This document shows, piece after piece, positions 44,565-56,179 of a DNA stretch of 64,000 bases. The notes below the pieces were generated by a model. That model worked only from the letters and a program-made list of their open reading frames with translations. It was not told where the DNA came from and made no database searches. Each line of letters begins with the position of its first letter. Position 1 is the stretch's first letter. A program made the translations under genes and the position numbers. The DNA is from Spongilla lacustris (Eukaryota > Porifera > Demospongiae > Spongillida > Spongillidae), in assembly GCA_949361645.1 (NCBI GenBank), contig OX442433.1:5280177-5344176 (forward strand). Direction: 5' to 3'.

Positions 44565-46399
44565 TTCAGTTCAAATGCAACTGGATGTACTACCTACAAT
44601 AAATCTACATGCCTTCAAGTGTTAATTCAATACACTAACTGCTTATCATGTAATGATAGCTATATTACCATTGCTGCTAATGTGGACCAAGTGGCCAATG
44701 AAAAGACTGCTCAGCTGATCGTGAATTACCTCCCACTAGTAGCTTCCCAAATGTGCATATCACATCTGCTACCATTCATGTGTCTGTACCTGTTCCCTCT
44801 GTGTGGTGCCAATGCAACAACAGCTAGCAGAGAGATGTGTTTACAAATAACTACAGGTGTGTGCAAAACTGAGTGGCAGCTGTTACAGAGCACCCCAATT
44901 TTAAAGAACCAAATTCCAATTCCAAACTGTGAAAGTCTTCCCTCCATAAATGGACAAGGTGTGTTCCTCAGTTGTAGTAGCTTTATGTGACTCGGTCATA
45001 TATTGTGGCTTGTCTTGTCTTCTTTATTTACAGAAATTATTCCTTCATTTAATAACACTTCCATAACAAACAAAATTTCATCATTGCTGGTGAATTGCAG
45101 TGACCAGTTCATCTTGGCTAATGGATCATGCTTTCCACTATGTGACAAATGGAAATTTTTTACAAACGACATTTCAGACATTAATTATGTGATTCAACTC
45201 TTGGCATCGATTTCAGGGATAGTGTGTGGATGCCTGTTAATTATATTTTCTTATACTTGGCGGAAGAAAAAAATGTAAATTATTGTTTTGCATCAGTTTT
45301 CTTCCATACATGCTACCTTTATATTATTGTAGGTTTGCTTTCCCTGCTGTAATCATTCCATACATGTCAATAACCATTATCGTACTTGGTAAGTACATTG
45401 CATTATGATAACTAAGTGATGCTAAATTAACTGCTCTATCTTACCATATAGCAACATTTGTTTTCATATCATCAGTGGTGGATCGAAAGTACCTATTCTG
45501 TAACAGTAAATATCTCAGTGAGGCTTTGCAACAACCAACTACGTTTTGTTCAGTAATAGGTAAATTCTGTCTTGTGACATTAATAATATACTGTGTATGT
45601 GCACTTTTATATATGTGTGCAATATTTCCCTTTACTATTCACAGGATCTGTGTTCACCTACTCCATCATTCAGCTTTCCATTTTTTGGTTAGGTCACGTG
45701 AGTATAATTTTTGTGAAAACAGAGTTTCCTTTCTACTCCAAAGCTATTGAAAATAGCAGAATAGTGCATCTCATAGTTGTGATCTTGGCAGTGTTGCTGC
45801 CTTGCATTCCTGTAATTGCAGCAGTTTCAACTGGAGGATATTTGACTGCCATTTACCCACAACCGGTTTGCTTTACTAAGAATCCAGATGCTGCATACTA
45901 CTCTTTTGCATTGATCTTGTGTTTTATCTGTGCCATTGGTGGACCATTACTAATCATCACATTTTGGAATGCTTTCAAGGTACCACGCATGCATGTATAT
46001 TTTTATTTATCTATATCATCCAATTTTTAGCTCTGCTACAAGAGGTGTAAAAATTCCAATGCAGCATCTCTGCCTATGACAGAAATAAAGCTTTTGTTTC
46101 TGCTATGCTATTTTATTGTCCTTGGATCAACTATTACAACAGCAACAACTATTTTAGCAAAAAATCTTGATGTTTTGGGTACAGATGTTGCAGAGTATTT
46201 TGAATGTGCAGCAACTGGGACAAGACCAGAATGTGAAGCTGCAAAGGAAGCATTTCAGGCTCCCACAGCGTCACAACTTTGGACGGCTATAATTGTACTT
46301 CTTGGACTTTTCCCAGCTGTGCATCTTTTATATGTTGTGAACTTTGGAGTACTAAAGCAGAAGTTTCTCTCCTTGTATCATGATCATCACAAGCATTGA
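44565..46399 (+). CDS. Frizzled/Smoothened-like seven-TM receptor (class F GPCR), 5' end unresolved
   Basis: Six exons join in frame: 44565-44958, 45034-45274, 45333-45388, 45452-45559, 45645-45979, 46031-46399 (stop TGA), 500 codons, all introns GT-AG. The first exon is a cysteine-rich domain of Frizzled type (SQMCISHLLPFMCLYLFPLC, later REMCLQITTGVCKTEW). A Cys-containing linker (FPLCDKW) precedes TM1. Further TMs: FAFPAVIIPYMSITIIVLG (TM2), IIQLSIFWLGHVS (TM3), FPFYSKAIENSRIVHL (loop typical of the family) leading to TM4, ALILCFICAIGGPLLIITFW (TM5), LLFLLCYFIVLGS (TM6), LWTAIIVLLGLFPAVHLLYV (TM7). It would bind Wnt- or lipid-like ligands at the cell surface. The tail after TM7 is only about 17 residues and has no KTxxxW motif, the Dishevelled-binding site of canonical Frizzleds. 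Small introns (50-85 bp) are typical of compact genomes. Confidence 0.82.
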
Positions 46400-46599
46400 T
46401 CCATTGTGATGCTTGTATAACAGACTGAATTAATTAAAGAAACATTCATACACATGCAGATCAGACAGTTGACATGTATGCATCTTAACAATAAATATCG
46501 AACATTTTCATAATTTTATTTAATACCACCAATTTTTTCATTGATTAATTACTTGTAAAAATGTACTTTTAAACATTAAAAAGCAGAAGCTATACTTGA

Positions 46600-47110
46600 T
46601 TCAAAATTTTGATTTAGCACCCCTGCCAGGTTGATCAATCTGCCTGCCGTTAACCAATGATTTATTCATCCTCTGGCAAATTAATGCTTCGTGGCCCTTC
46701 TTGCCACACACATTTTTTTTAATGACACACACTGGCCAAATGGTGTCCTCACATTTGTAACATTCACTATGTTAAGCTGTTTCTTTCCCACAGAGCTTTA
46801 ATTGCAGATGCATACTGATATGCAATGCTCTTAAAGCTAAGTCATCAGATTAACTCTAATATGAAAGAAGCCAAGATAAATTAATTCTGGGCGGATGACT
46901 TATTTAGCTTTAGCACTGCCAGGTTGTTCAATCTGCCTGCTCTTCACCATTGATTTATTCCTACTCCTGAAATGCATAACAGTGTCCCACAATTATAACA
47001 TTCACCCCATCAAGCAGTTTTTCCCCCACACGATGTACAGTGAAGGATTACAGATGTCCATACCAGTACACAAATAACCAATGCTCTATTAACTAAGTCG
47101 GTTATCAGAA
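46600..47110. repeat. Two diverged tandem copies, about 295 bp apart
   Basis: GCCAGGTTG-TCAATCTGCCTGC and a following TGATTTATTC recur at 46624 and 46918; both copies run on to similar ends (CCAATGCTCT or AATGCTCTTAA). 3' flank of the receptor; non-coding. Confidence 0.5.
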
Positions 47111-47423
47111 TAACTTTAGTAAATAAAAGAAGCTGAAATTTAAAAAAATTAATGATCACCATTTAATTATTTTATCAAGCAATTTTCCTCAAACCTGGGG
47201 GTGCATACCTGCTTCTCCAATCCTCCTGAAATATAAAGCTTACATTCAGTTGGATACCTCAATAAAATCTAATCATTACTCATTGCCTGACCCTCGCCAT
47301 GCATGAATCTTTAATAATTAAGCATGCAATGGCTTGGGTAGTTTAATTTGGTGCCAAAGTGATCCTTATCTCATCTAGCTGTATAAGCTGTCAATCTGAT
47401 TAACTCAAAGTTATCGCCATCAA

Positions 47424-47666
47424 GTGATGGTGAGCAGAAAGATAATGATTAAAATGAAATCACAACTGGAAAATGACCTGATCAATGTGATCCAGTGGAC
47501 CATTGTGGAGGAGATTCCAGTTGAGCCCCAGGAAGTAGTATTCCAAGACAACAGGGAGGTTGAGCAGGTTGAACTTGAAGGAGAAGAAACTACTGAAGAG
47601 AATGAGGAAATATACCTGAGCCAATTGTTGCAGAACACGGCAGTTGTGTCTAGAAGATCAACATGA
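47424..47666 (+). other. Acidic open frame, uncertain
   Basis: ATG to TGA, 80 codons: a basic start then a Glu-rich stretch (VELEGEETTEENEEIYLSQL). No family recognised, no splice signals needed. It could be the end of a transposon gene or chance. Confidence 0.2.
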
Positions 47667-47669
47667 AGC

Positions 47670-48530
47670 TGCAGGAAAACCAGCAAATTAGGACAGAACA
47701 CTTATGATTAGTAATGTCGAACAATTCGAAGGAGGGGGCCTAGGGAGCTCTTTTTACATGTCTACACGGTTATTGGTACCGCACCCTTCCCTATTGACCA
47801 TCACATTGGTGCCAGCATCAATTTGCATGCCAAGTCAGCACAACACCATCCAACATAGAATAGAACTGACCTAGTACAACACACAAAGTCGATCATCTAT
47901 TCCACCTCTCCGTCTTCATTCCATCTCTTATTCTGCTGTACATCGCAGTATTCCAAGTACATGTAGCACATGAGCTCCACACATACAACATTCCCATACA
48001 ACAGACACTTGGGCAGTGGGCATAAATAATGCTAGATAACTGTATTTAGAGTATGTGAGCCCACGCACACCCTCAGAAAAACTCCATGGAAAACCTATTC
48101 TGGGGCAAAAATATTCTTAACTACATTCCTCCCACAAACACCCACAAACAGCTGACTCTGAAGAAAAAATTGCAGGACACACATCATGCATTCATAATGC
48201 TTAGAATAACCCTTACACTCCCTTATCAACCACGCTTCCATGTGGTGATACCTTCCATCCAATCACCATTTACATCACATTTAGATGGGAGCTTATTTCC
48301 TACGGCAGGAAATTCATTACTGTAGCTTACGCAGGTTAGTTGAGCCACCCCCTTTTTATTAACTCTACAAAGAAACATAAACATTAAGTTTAATGACTAG
48401 TTTTTTGATCTACATAAGGATTTTGGTTTAGTATTGATTGGAATGAAAAATTCAAAAATACAATCTTGATTTGTATTTTCTCACTACCATAGCAGCATTT
48501 CCTTTCATGGTGGTCATGATTTGTACAAGT
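47670..48530. other. Intergenic; nothing recognised
   Basis: No coding families or strong repeats. Confidence 0.4.
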
Positions 48531-48985
48531 ATATAGTCCAGAAGAGTCTACGCATAGATTACCTGAAGTCAGTTTACACTTAAAGATAGAACAGTTGGTA
48601 GCCTTTGTGGTAAAGAAGCTAGGTGTTTATGGAGAACCAGCACAAGCTGAGGCTGAGTTTTTACAAACCTTTCAGTGGGCTCCATGCAGTTTTATGGACA
48701 GTAATATGCTCTGCTGAATAACTTACACAGCTACAGTCCAGCTACAAACAGCCAGAGGCCATAATAAGTAATTCTCCTTCTGGTTGCCATCTACCCATTT
48801 CACTGTAGCATCAATATTTTCAGTAAATAAACCCTTACAGAAACCCACGTTCCACATTTAAGAGAAAACTACACTGATATGCACAAAACAATATCAATAC
48901 ACTTTCTCTGAAACACAGATGAGTTAGGTGCATGTGCATTTAAATATCCTAAACCTTTTTTTAAGCATTAGTCAAAGCTTATATC

Positions 48986-48986
<1 letters not shown>

Positions 48987-49017
<31 letters not shown>

Positions 49018-49032
49018 ACACACACACACAAG
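48987..49032 (+). repeat. Poly-C tract running into (CA)n
   Basis: About 30 C residues followed by ACACACACAC. The end of the low-copy repeat block at 48.5-49.0 kb. Confidence 0.9.
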
Positions 49033-49700
49033 TTGGCCAGCGGTTTCTCTGTCACACATGCATAGCCAGCACACTCTCCACTAAGGCTTGCAACCCACTA
49101 ATGTCCCATGCCTCTTCTATGCCATGTCTGCTTGCCCTCGGCTTTAAACGATGACTTCGCTTCCTATCTACATGTAGGCTCCTTTTTGCTCGTCTGCCTC
49201 TTTCCTTCTCTATTTCCCTAAAAATGCTGTTACGCTCTATACTTCGTCTGTCCTTTTCAGATCCTATACCTCTCGACCTGTTATATTACCGCCAATTTAT
49301 CGGCCATCGTGATCCTTCGATTACAATTCGCCCTTACATGTATTGCAATTGGTCTTAATTGCGCGCTCTCGCCTCCAACTCCGAGCATCGATTTACTTCT
49401 CCGCGCGTTTCGATCGCCACATAAACACTCGCGTGCTCCTACCTTTCCCAGAACTTTTTTTCCAGTGATAGGACGCACTCTAGCTCTAACCCAAGAACCC
49501 TTTCCCCTGCAGTGCATGCAACGTGGCACACAACTTCAGTACTAAGCGCAGTTTTCTCTCTCGACCGACTTGGCCGTTTATTAAGGCCGTGGTGGTGATA
49601 GCAGAGATAATATCTTACTTCTGAGTCATGGACACATGGGTATATATATGATTTCAGTTGAGTGAACGGGAAATTTTTATAAACATTACCTATACCGCGG
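49033..49700. other. Intergenic; nothing recognised
   Basis: Overlapping frames on both strands without known domains. Confidence 0.35.
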
Positions 49701-49714
49701 CTAGCTATACATTA

Positions 49715-49852
49715 TTTTACTAAATGTAGGTATGTAATATATTCATACCTACATTTAGTTCTCAGGGTAGATATAGATAGCCTAAAACAAATGTGAATGG
49801 ATTTATATAACATTAAATTACATTTGTTTTATCTACCCTGAGTGTGTCCTGT
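49715..49852. mobile_element. Two adjacent hairpins (MITE-like)
   Basis: ACTAAATGTAGGTATG pairs with CATACCTACATTTAGT (49718-49759). Directly after it, CTCAGGGTAGAT...CTAAAACAAATGTGAAT pairs with ATTACATTTGTTTTATCTAC and CCTGAG (ending near 49851). Confidence 0.6.
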
Positions 49853-49859
49853 ATAGAGA

Positions 49860-50720
49860 CGGGTTGTGGGGCCTGGTAGTCTGAGTACCAGACCATTTAT
49901 ACACCATTTAACTATTTAGTATATATAATAAAGGGTCTGCTACCTAGACTAGGGGCCTGGTGGGCAGCCGTTTACCCTCTGATGTGTGCCTGTTTCTTCA
50001 GAGCGCTTCAGGATTTCCACTTTAATGGCTTCAAAGCCCAATTGTGGGCATTGCTCAAGCATCCATACAAAAATCTTTTTTTTATTTTAATGCTTTTCTG
50101 AATCAAAAGACCACATGCAGCCGCGGCCGGTGAGTTCATATTATATTAGCATGTGCATTGTGGACTCTACCAGCCCTAATATTATTCTGCATCTAGTGAT
50201 AGGCCTTTACCATACTGGATTATCTACATGCAACAACGGTTTAACATAATCTATACCTAACAAGTGAGACCACAATGTACTGAAACAGTTATTTTTAAAC
50301 AACAAAATGTCTTCACAATAATTATATAAACATACTGCATGTTTACATGATAAAAAGGCTTACATGTGTACTTTTTTAAAACCTTTTTTTAGACGGTGTG
50401 GGTTAAAGGACTGCCTCCAAGTTATATTTTTTATTTGAAATGCATGCTACTATCCGGACGCATCCAGCCGAAACATCCGTGCATGAACTACATGTAGCCA
50501 ACAGATCTCCTTCTTCAAGACAACGGAGAGCTCCATGCAGCTACAATGAACTACTTTAGTACAGACAACATACTTGTTTTCTACAGCAATCTCTAGCTCT
50601 GATCACATTTGTTTTCGTGATGGTGAAATTGAGGCTGCATGGCCTCCGGTGCCTAAACTTCATCTGTGGTTCTGCTCAAGAATTGGGCATTGGGTGCGAT
50701 GTGTAGGTATAGACCTGTGA
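49860..50720. other. Intergenic; nothing recognised
   Basis: AT-rich, no coding family. Confidence 0.35.
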
Positions 50721-50724
50721 TTTG

Positions 50725-50945
50725 TGGGTATGTGCTGAATGTAGCCCTATGTAGGTAACTGTGGTTGTGTGCTGAGGATATCTGGTGTGATGGGGGTAGC
50801 TGTGGTTGTGTGCTGAGGGTAACTGATGTGGGTAGCTGTGGTTGTGTGGTGCAATGTATAGGGTATCTGGTGTGATGTGTACATGTAGGTATAGCTGTGT
50901 GGTGTGCTGAGGATATGCATGTAGGTAGCGTGGTGTGCTGAGCCA
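50725..50945 (+). repeat. Degenerate TG-rich minisatellite
   Basis: Units of about 25-40 bp built from GTGTGCTGAGG, TATCTGGTGTGAT and GTAGCTGTGGT recur five or six times with variation. Confidence 0.65.
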
Positions 50946-51881
50946 GTATAGCTAGGTGTACATGACAACCATAACTCCGTGAACAGGAAACCTTGACAAC
51001 TGTAGGTATTTGGCTGGCAAATTGACAAAAGCTAATCGGAAAAATAGATCAGTTTTAGTTTTTGGATTTTCGGATCCAGAAAAACCTGATAAAAACAATT
51101 ACATGTAGTGTTTAAAAGTATTCCAAACAAAAAAAAAAACGATTTTTAGCTACTTTTCGGACAACTGTGGGATACACTGCTAACTAAGTGTTAGACCTCA
51201 TCAATGAAGTAATTCAATGTGGAGCTGAAAACGTTACTGTATAGCAAAAGACACAGCTACCAATGATATATCTAAAAGCGAATTTTAGGGGCACAAAAGT
51301 TCTTTTGGAGCAGCCAAAGTCAAGAGTAGACCTGCAGAAACTGTTCCAGCAATGCAATACTTGTGTTCTGCTGGAGTATGATGATGATGAGTCTGACTTT
51401 TGCATGTGACTCGTGCAATATCATTATTTTGTGTACTGATGTACTGTGCCTCATGTGTTGATGTACCTACATCAGAAATGTATATCTGGTCGTTATTTGT
51501 TTGAACTATCAGTTTAAAAGTAGATAAACGTAAGCATTTACAAAAAGGAGCGGGAAGGCTATAACTATTTAATACATACACTAGTTCAATGGGATGTCAG
51601 GTATACTAGTCATCCTATGGAATTCACGTACTCGTGTTTATACCTTCACATACAATTTTAAATATATAACCTTGACTGAAAAAAAAAGAGAGCAATTAAA
51701 ACTATATCAAAACCAATATTCAAATCCCCGACCCTTAGGTAGACAGGATTTGATAGTTATAGCCTCCCCGTAGGGGGTGGGGGTACCAGGTAGTGTTAAA
51801 AAGTGCATTGACTAGGCAATTTTGCCGCATCATCCCAGGAAGGATCAAAACATTAGCGGCCATATTGTTCCCAAAATAGCC

Positions 51882-52120
51882 CTCTTCTCAACAATGCAGT
51901 ACACGTTTTTTTTCACTAAATCATAGTTGCCATATTGAATTCAGCAGTTGCCTTATCACCTATTGTTGAGGAGAATGGGCTGTCACTATACTCCATTACT
52001 GGCATGGCATTCGGTTTTGAACAGCCACAGCACAATAAAAGCCGAGGACGCTGTTATCTTCTAGGACCATGCACTGCAAATAAGTTGTTTAATAACGTTT
52101 TCAATCATTCGTTTTAAGTG
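51882..52120 (+). repeat. Receptor upstream block, copy 2
   Basis: Matches 42475-42730 (see there). Marks the start of the duplicated receptor unit. Confidence 0.65.
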
Positions 52121-52924
52121 TGGATGGATTGAAGACCAAACCATGCAAGACATAAAAACCATACTTAACTTGCCATACTGGTTTGGGGTTTTATAATTGT
52201 GCACACCACAACAAAATATTGTTTTCTAGGTAGGGATCAGTTGAACTTAAATGTGGTCATAATGAATTTTATACATGTATGGCATGAATGGGCAAGACAA
52301 ACTGAAGCCATGTTCATGTAATTGGTATAATATTTCAAAGCTACATGGTCATGTCCAAAACATACTGAAACACCTATTTAATACGACTGTCAAGAGTAGA
52401 CTCAAGCCTTCCATGCTCTGAGGTTCTTTTACATATTACAATATTAGTGTGGCAACCGAAATGCAATGCCAAATTTTAGTAATCAAATTTTGTTAGGTCC
52501 CATTCATCAACAAAGAATTAATACACAAATATTTCTCATAGTCAATAGCAAAAGTGAATTAATGTTTAGTTGCAAAATTGCTCTATTTCAGTATTTGGTA
52601 TGTATAGCTGGGCTTATTGAGATTAAGAATTGCTGTCTTTAAGCGTTTCAGCTGATTGTATTGCAAAAGGAAAAATTGAAGAACTTACGGATCAGTGGTA
52701 ACAAGAAATGAGCTACTCATGCACAAGATACAGTTTAGCTGAAACACAGTTGCAATTGAGAGCAAATAATGAATAATTAACTTCATTTCATCTTATACTT
52801 TTAGTTCTCCAGCGCAGTGAAAATAAAAATTCTAAAATGTTTAGGTCAAATGTGGTGTCAGTTTGCAATGTCTATATCTTGTATAATGTAGCATAAGGCA
52901 CAATTTCTCTATTTTAATTTGCAG

Positions 52925-54102
52925 TTCAGTTCAAATGCAACTGGATGTGCTACCCACAATAAATCTACATGCCTTCAAGTGTTAATTCAAAGCATTAACT
53001 GCTCATCATGTAATGATAGCTACATGTACATGTATATTACCATTGCAGCTAATGTGGACCAAGTGGCCAATGAAAAGACTGCTCAGCTGATCGTGAAGTA
53101 CATCTACCTCCCACTAGTAGCTTCCCAAATGTGCATATCACAGCTGCTGTGTCTGTACCTGTTCCCTCGAAGTGGTGCCTGAGTGGCAGCTGTTACAGAG
53201 TACCCCCGACTTCAAAGAACCAAATTCCAATTCCCAACTGTGAAAGTCTTCCCTCCATAAATGGACAAGGTGTGTTCCTCAGTTGTAGTAGCTTTATGTG
53301 ACTCAGTCATATATTGTGGCTTGTCTTGTCTTCTTTATTTACAGAAATTATTCCTTCATTTAATAACACTTCCATAACAAACAAAATTTCATCATTGCTG
53401 GTGAATTGCAGTGACCAGTTCATCTTGGCTAATGGATCATGCTTTCCACTATGTGACAAATGGAAATTTTTTACAAACGACATTTCAGACATTAATTATG
53501 TGATTCAACTCTTGGCATCAATTTCAGGAATAGTGTGTGGATGCCTGTTAATTATATTTTCTTATACTTGGCGGAAGAAAAAAATGTAAATTATTGTTTT
53601 GCATCAGTTTTCTTCCATACATGCTACCTTTATATTATTGTAGGTTTGCTTTCCCTGCTGTAATCATTCCATACATGTCAATAACCATTATCGTACTTGG
53701 TAAGCACATTACATTATGATAACTAAGTGATGCTAAATTAACTGCTCTATCTTACCATTTGTTTTCATATCATCAGTGGTGGATCGAAAGTACTTATTCT
53801 GTACCAGTAAATATCTCAATGAGGCTTTGAATCAACCAACTACGTTTTGTTCAGTAATAGGTTAAAAAAATATCTAACTGCAGATGTAACATTAACAATA
53901 TGTGCATGTGCTTATGTATGTATATGTTTGCATGTGCGATACTTTTAAACGTGCGTGCAACAAATTGTTATATATTTTTCTTTTACTATTCACAGGAACT
54001 GTATTCACCTACTCCATCATTCAGCTTGGAATTTTCTGGTTAGGTCACGTGAGTATAATTTTTTGTGAAAACAGAGTTTCCTTTCTATTCCAAAGCTGTT
54101 GA
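52925..54102 (+). pseudogene. Tandem receptor copy, broken
   Basis: Aligns exon by exon with 44565-45740: exons 52925-53269, 53345-53585, 53644-53699, about 53762-53860 and 53996-54102. Lesions: (1) about 70 bp is missing from the CRD exon, removing later CRD cysteines and leading to TGA at 53180-53182; (2) the acceptor of exon 4 is deleted (CATATAGCAACATTTG became CATTTG); (3) its donor is GTTAAA instead of GTAAAT; (4) one extra T in a T run in exon 5 shifts frame; (5) homology stops near 54100, so TM4-TM7 are absent. Exons 2-3 and their introns remain almost identical to the functional copy, so duplication was recent or conversion has acted. Confidence 0.85.
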
Positions 54103-54867
54103 TTGGTGTGCTGATGCAGATCATGGGGCAGAATCAAGCTGTTGACATAGTAGCCATGTTTTTAGGTAGTACAAGAGATGGTTTGTGAGCATTCTATAGG
54201 TGTTGCATGCACAGTCATTGTTGCAGCAAATCCCTTCCCTTTCCCCAAATAAGGTTCCATCGAACTTCTCCAGCTATGCTACTGGATGAAGGATTGACTA
54301 TCCAACTATCAGAGTGAATGGCATTAAAGAACACAATAGATCTTATTTCAGACAGTCTTCAGAAGTGGTGCATGAGACTATCAACAGCCTGTGCTTCAGT
54401 ATCTAAACAGCTATACCTTCTGCAAACTGTTGGCTACACGCTATATATGTACAGGAGCATATTTTCATATTTTCTGTCTATCCCGGTGTCATAGTCGCCA
54501 ATGACTCCCCTAAATTTTGACTCCCCAGTCATTAGCACCTAGGCATATATGACTCCCGGTCATATACCGGGTATATATGACTCCTGCCTGATGTGACTCC
54601 CCAGAGTTACTATAACCTAAGGCATAATTAACTCCCCAGTCAATCTTGCCAAGGCGTACATGCGTATATGATTCTCATGTTATCTGCCTAGACAAAATTG
54701 ACTCCCGCTTTGGGAAATGGTTATTCCCATAGGTATAAATAACTCCCCGTTGGTTTTCCATCATCATGGCTGAGCAGAGATAGCACATTTTCTATATCTG
54801 AATATAGAAAATGAATGAACACTAACAAAGACAAATAAAATCCCAGTCTGTGTGCTACTTATACAGA

Positions 54868-55107
54868 TTAACAATTAATGCACAACCATGATACAGGAAC
54901 ACTTTTTTGCAGAATGTTCATGCAGCAGAAATGGTAACAATGTTGGTATTGATCACACTGTATTATACTGTAATCAGATGATTCTGGCAGCCTACATGTG
55001 CATATCAAATGTACCCTGAAATGCTCAGTTTTGTTCCTTTTTACTGCAAAGGTTCTGTGGAGTGAAGAAAATGATTCTTGGCAGTTCTGCTCAAAACAGT
55101 GCACCAA
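54868..55107 (-). pseudogene. PHD-finger-like C-terminal segment of the transposon ORF
   Basis: Open frame ending in a C4HC3 pattern: CTCRLP, IIQCDQYQHCYHFCCM, then VPVSWLCINC and stop. PHD fingers read histone H3 tails; in transposons they may steer integration. It may follow the integrase in one ORF, but frame breaks lie between. Metal ligands appear complete, so this part decayed least. Confidence 0.6.
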
Positions 55108-55129
55108 ATGTTGATGAAGATTTTTTTTT

Positions 55130-55990
55130 CAAATGCCACCTCCCCAAAATTTTCCCAGTAGGCAAAAGCAATGGCAAGTAACACACAGTCCACTCCTCCA
55201 GTTTACTATTGAACAGGTATTGCTCAAACAGTTAGAACATTGCTTTGGGTGGCTTCTTTCTGTATAAATGCACATGGTAGCTTATGATATGCATTTTATA
55301 CTTACCAATTGTACATTATTTCAAAAGGAGTAAGCTTTGTGGCCTTTTGTACGCTGGTTTGATAAGCAAATAGGACAGCTGAGAGATGTTCATCCCAGTC
55401 ATCTTGGCTGCTGTTCACAACTTTTATAAGACTTGCTTCAGTTAAGCCATTTGTCAGAGGCCGGGTGGTGCACTGAAAAAAATGCTATGATGGGTGTGAG
55501 TTAGAAGAAAGAGCTCCTCTTTAACTTTATGAAAAAAATTTCTGCCTTGGTCCGAAATGATAACCTCATAGCACCCAAACCTAATACATGATGCATGCAA
55601 TCTTCCAAGTATTTTTTTCCCCAAATCATTCACATACCTGCAAAAAGTTTCAATCAAGAAGGCTGCTATACTTGCTGCAGTTTTATCCTTCAGTGGTGCA
55701 GCTTCAGCTGAAAATAATCTACTAAAGTGACTGCATGTACTTAGTACCCTTTGAGGTGTACAATTATCGAACTGAATAGGTTATACATTTCAATCCCAGC
55801 ATGACTCGAGAATGCGTCTTTTTTCGTTTTCAGTTCTAAAACAAATCTTCCACCCATCCTCCTCACCTCCTTTCTTTACTCTTGAAATAGAGCACTCCAC
55901 AGTTGAACTTGAAGTTTTTGCATTTGCGCCTTAGGTTGTCCTTATCTCCCTTCGAAATGCCCTTAGGATATTGATTCTTACACAGTAATC
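55130..55990 (-). pseudogene. Gypsy/Ginger-type integrase, frameshifted
   Basis: From 55990 downward in several frames: YPKGISKGDKDNLRRKC and EKRRILESC (N-terminal region), FSRLFSAEAAPLKDKTAAS and AAFLIETFCRY (first half of the catalytic core), FGCYEVIISDQGRNF (second catalytic Asp region), then NGLTEASL with the usual Glu position and DDWDEHLSAVLFAYQTSV. The order is that of Ginger/KRBA2-type integrases. Several indels prevent expression. Described only; no repaired sequence is given. Confidence 0.65.
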
Positions 55991-56179
55991 CTCAACAACA
56001 CTGATATCCATGCGAGCGAGCTTTCTCAATTCAACAGGTACACTTGGCTTATGGAATTCACGTGGGGGAATCATATATGCCTATAGGCCTAGGAGGAGTC
56101 ATTTACATCTTAGGCGTAAATGACTGGGGGAATCATTTATGCCTGGGAGTCATTTATACCTCTGACACCGGCCTGGTAT

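Larger units (their letters stand above)
54487..56167 (-). mobile_element. Ginger-like DNA transposon (decayed)
   Basis: 1681 bp with ends TGTCATAG and the inverted ...TGACA, flanked by CCGG on both sides (54483-54486 and 56168-56171): a 4-bp target duplication. Subterminal zones at both ends carry many copies of TGACTCCC in mirrored orientation. Inside, on the minus strand, are a gypsy-type integrase and a PHD finger. Known Ginger elements have TGTNR tips, 4-bp duplications, gypsy-like integrase and extra domains such as PHD (recalled knowledge). Confidence 0.72.
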
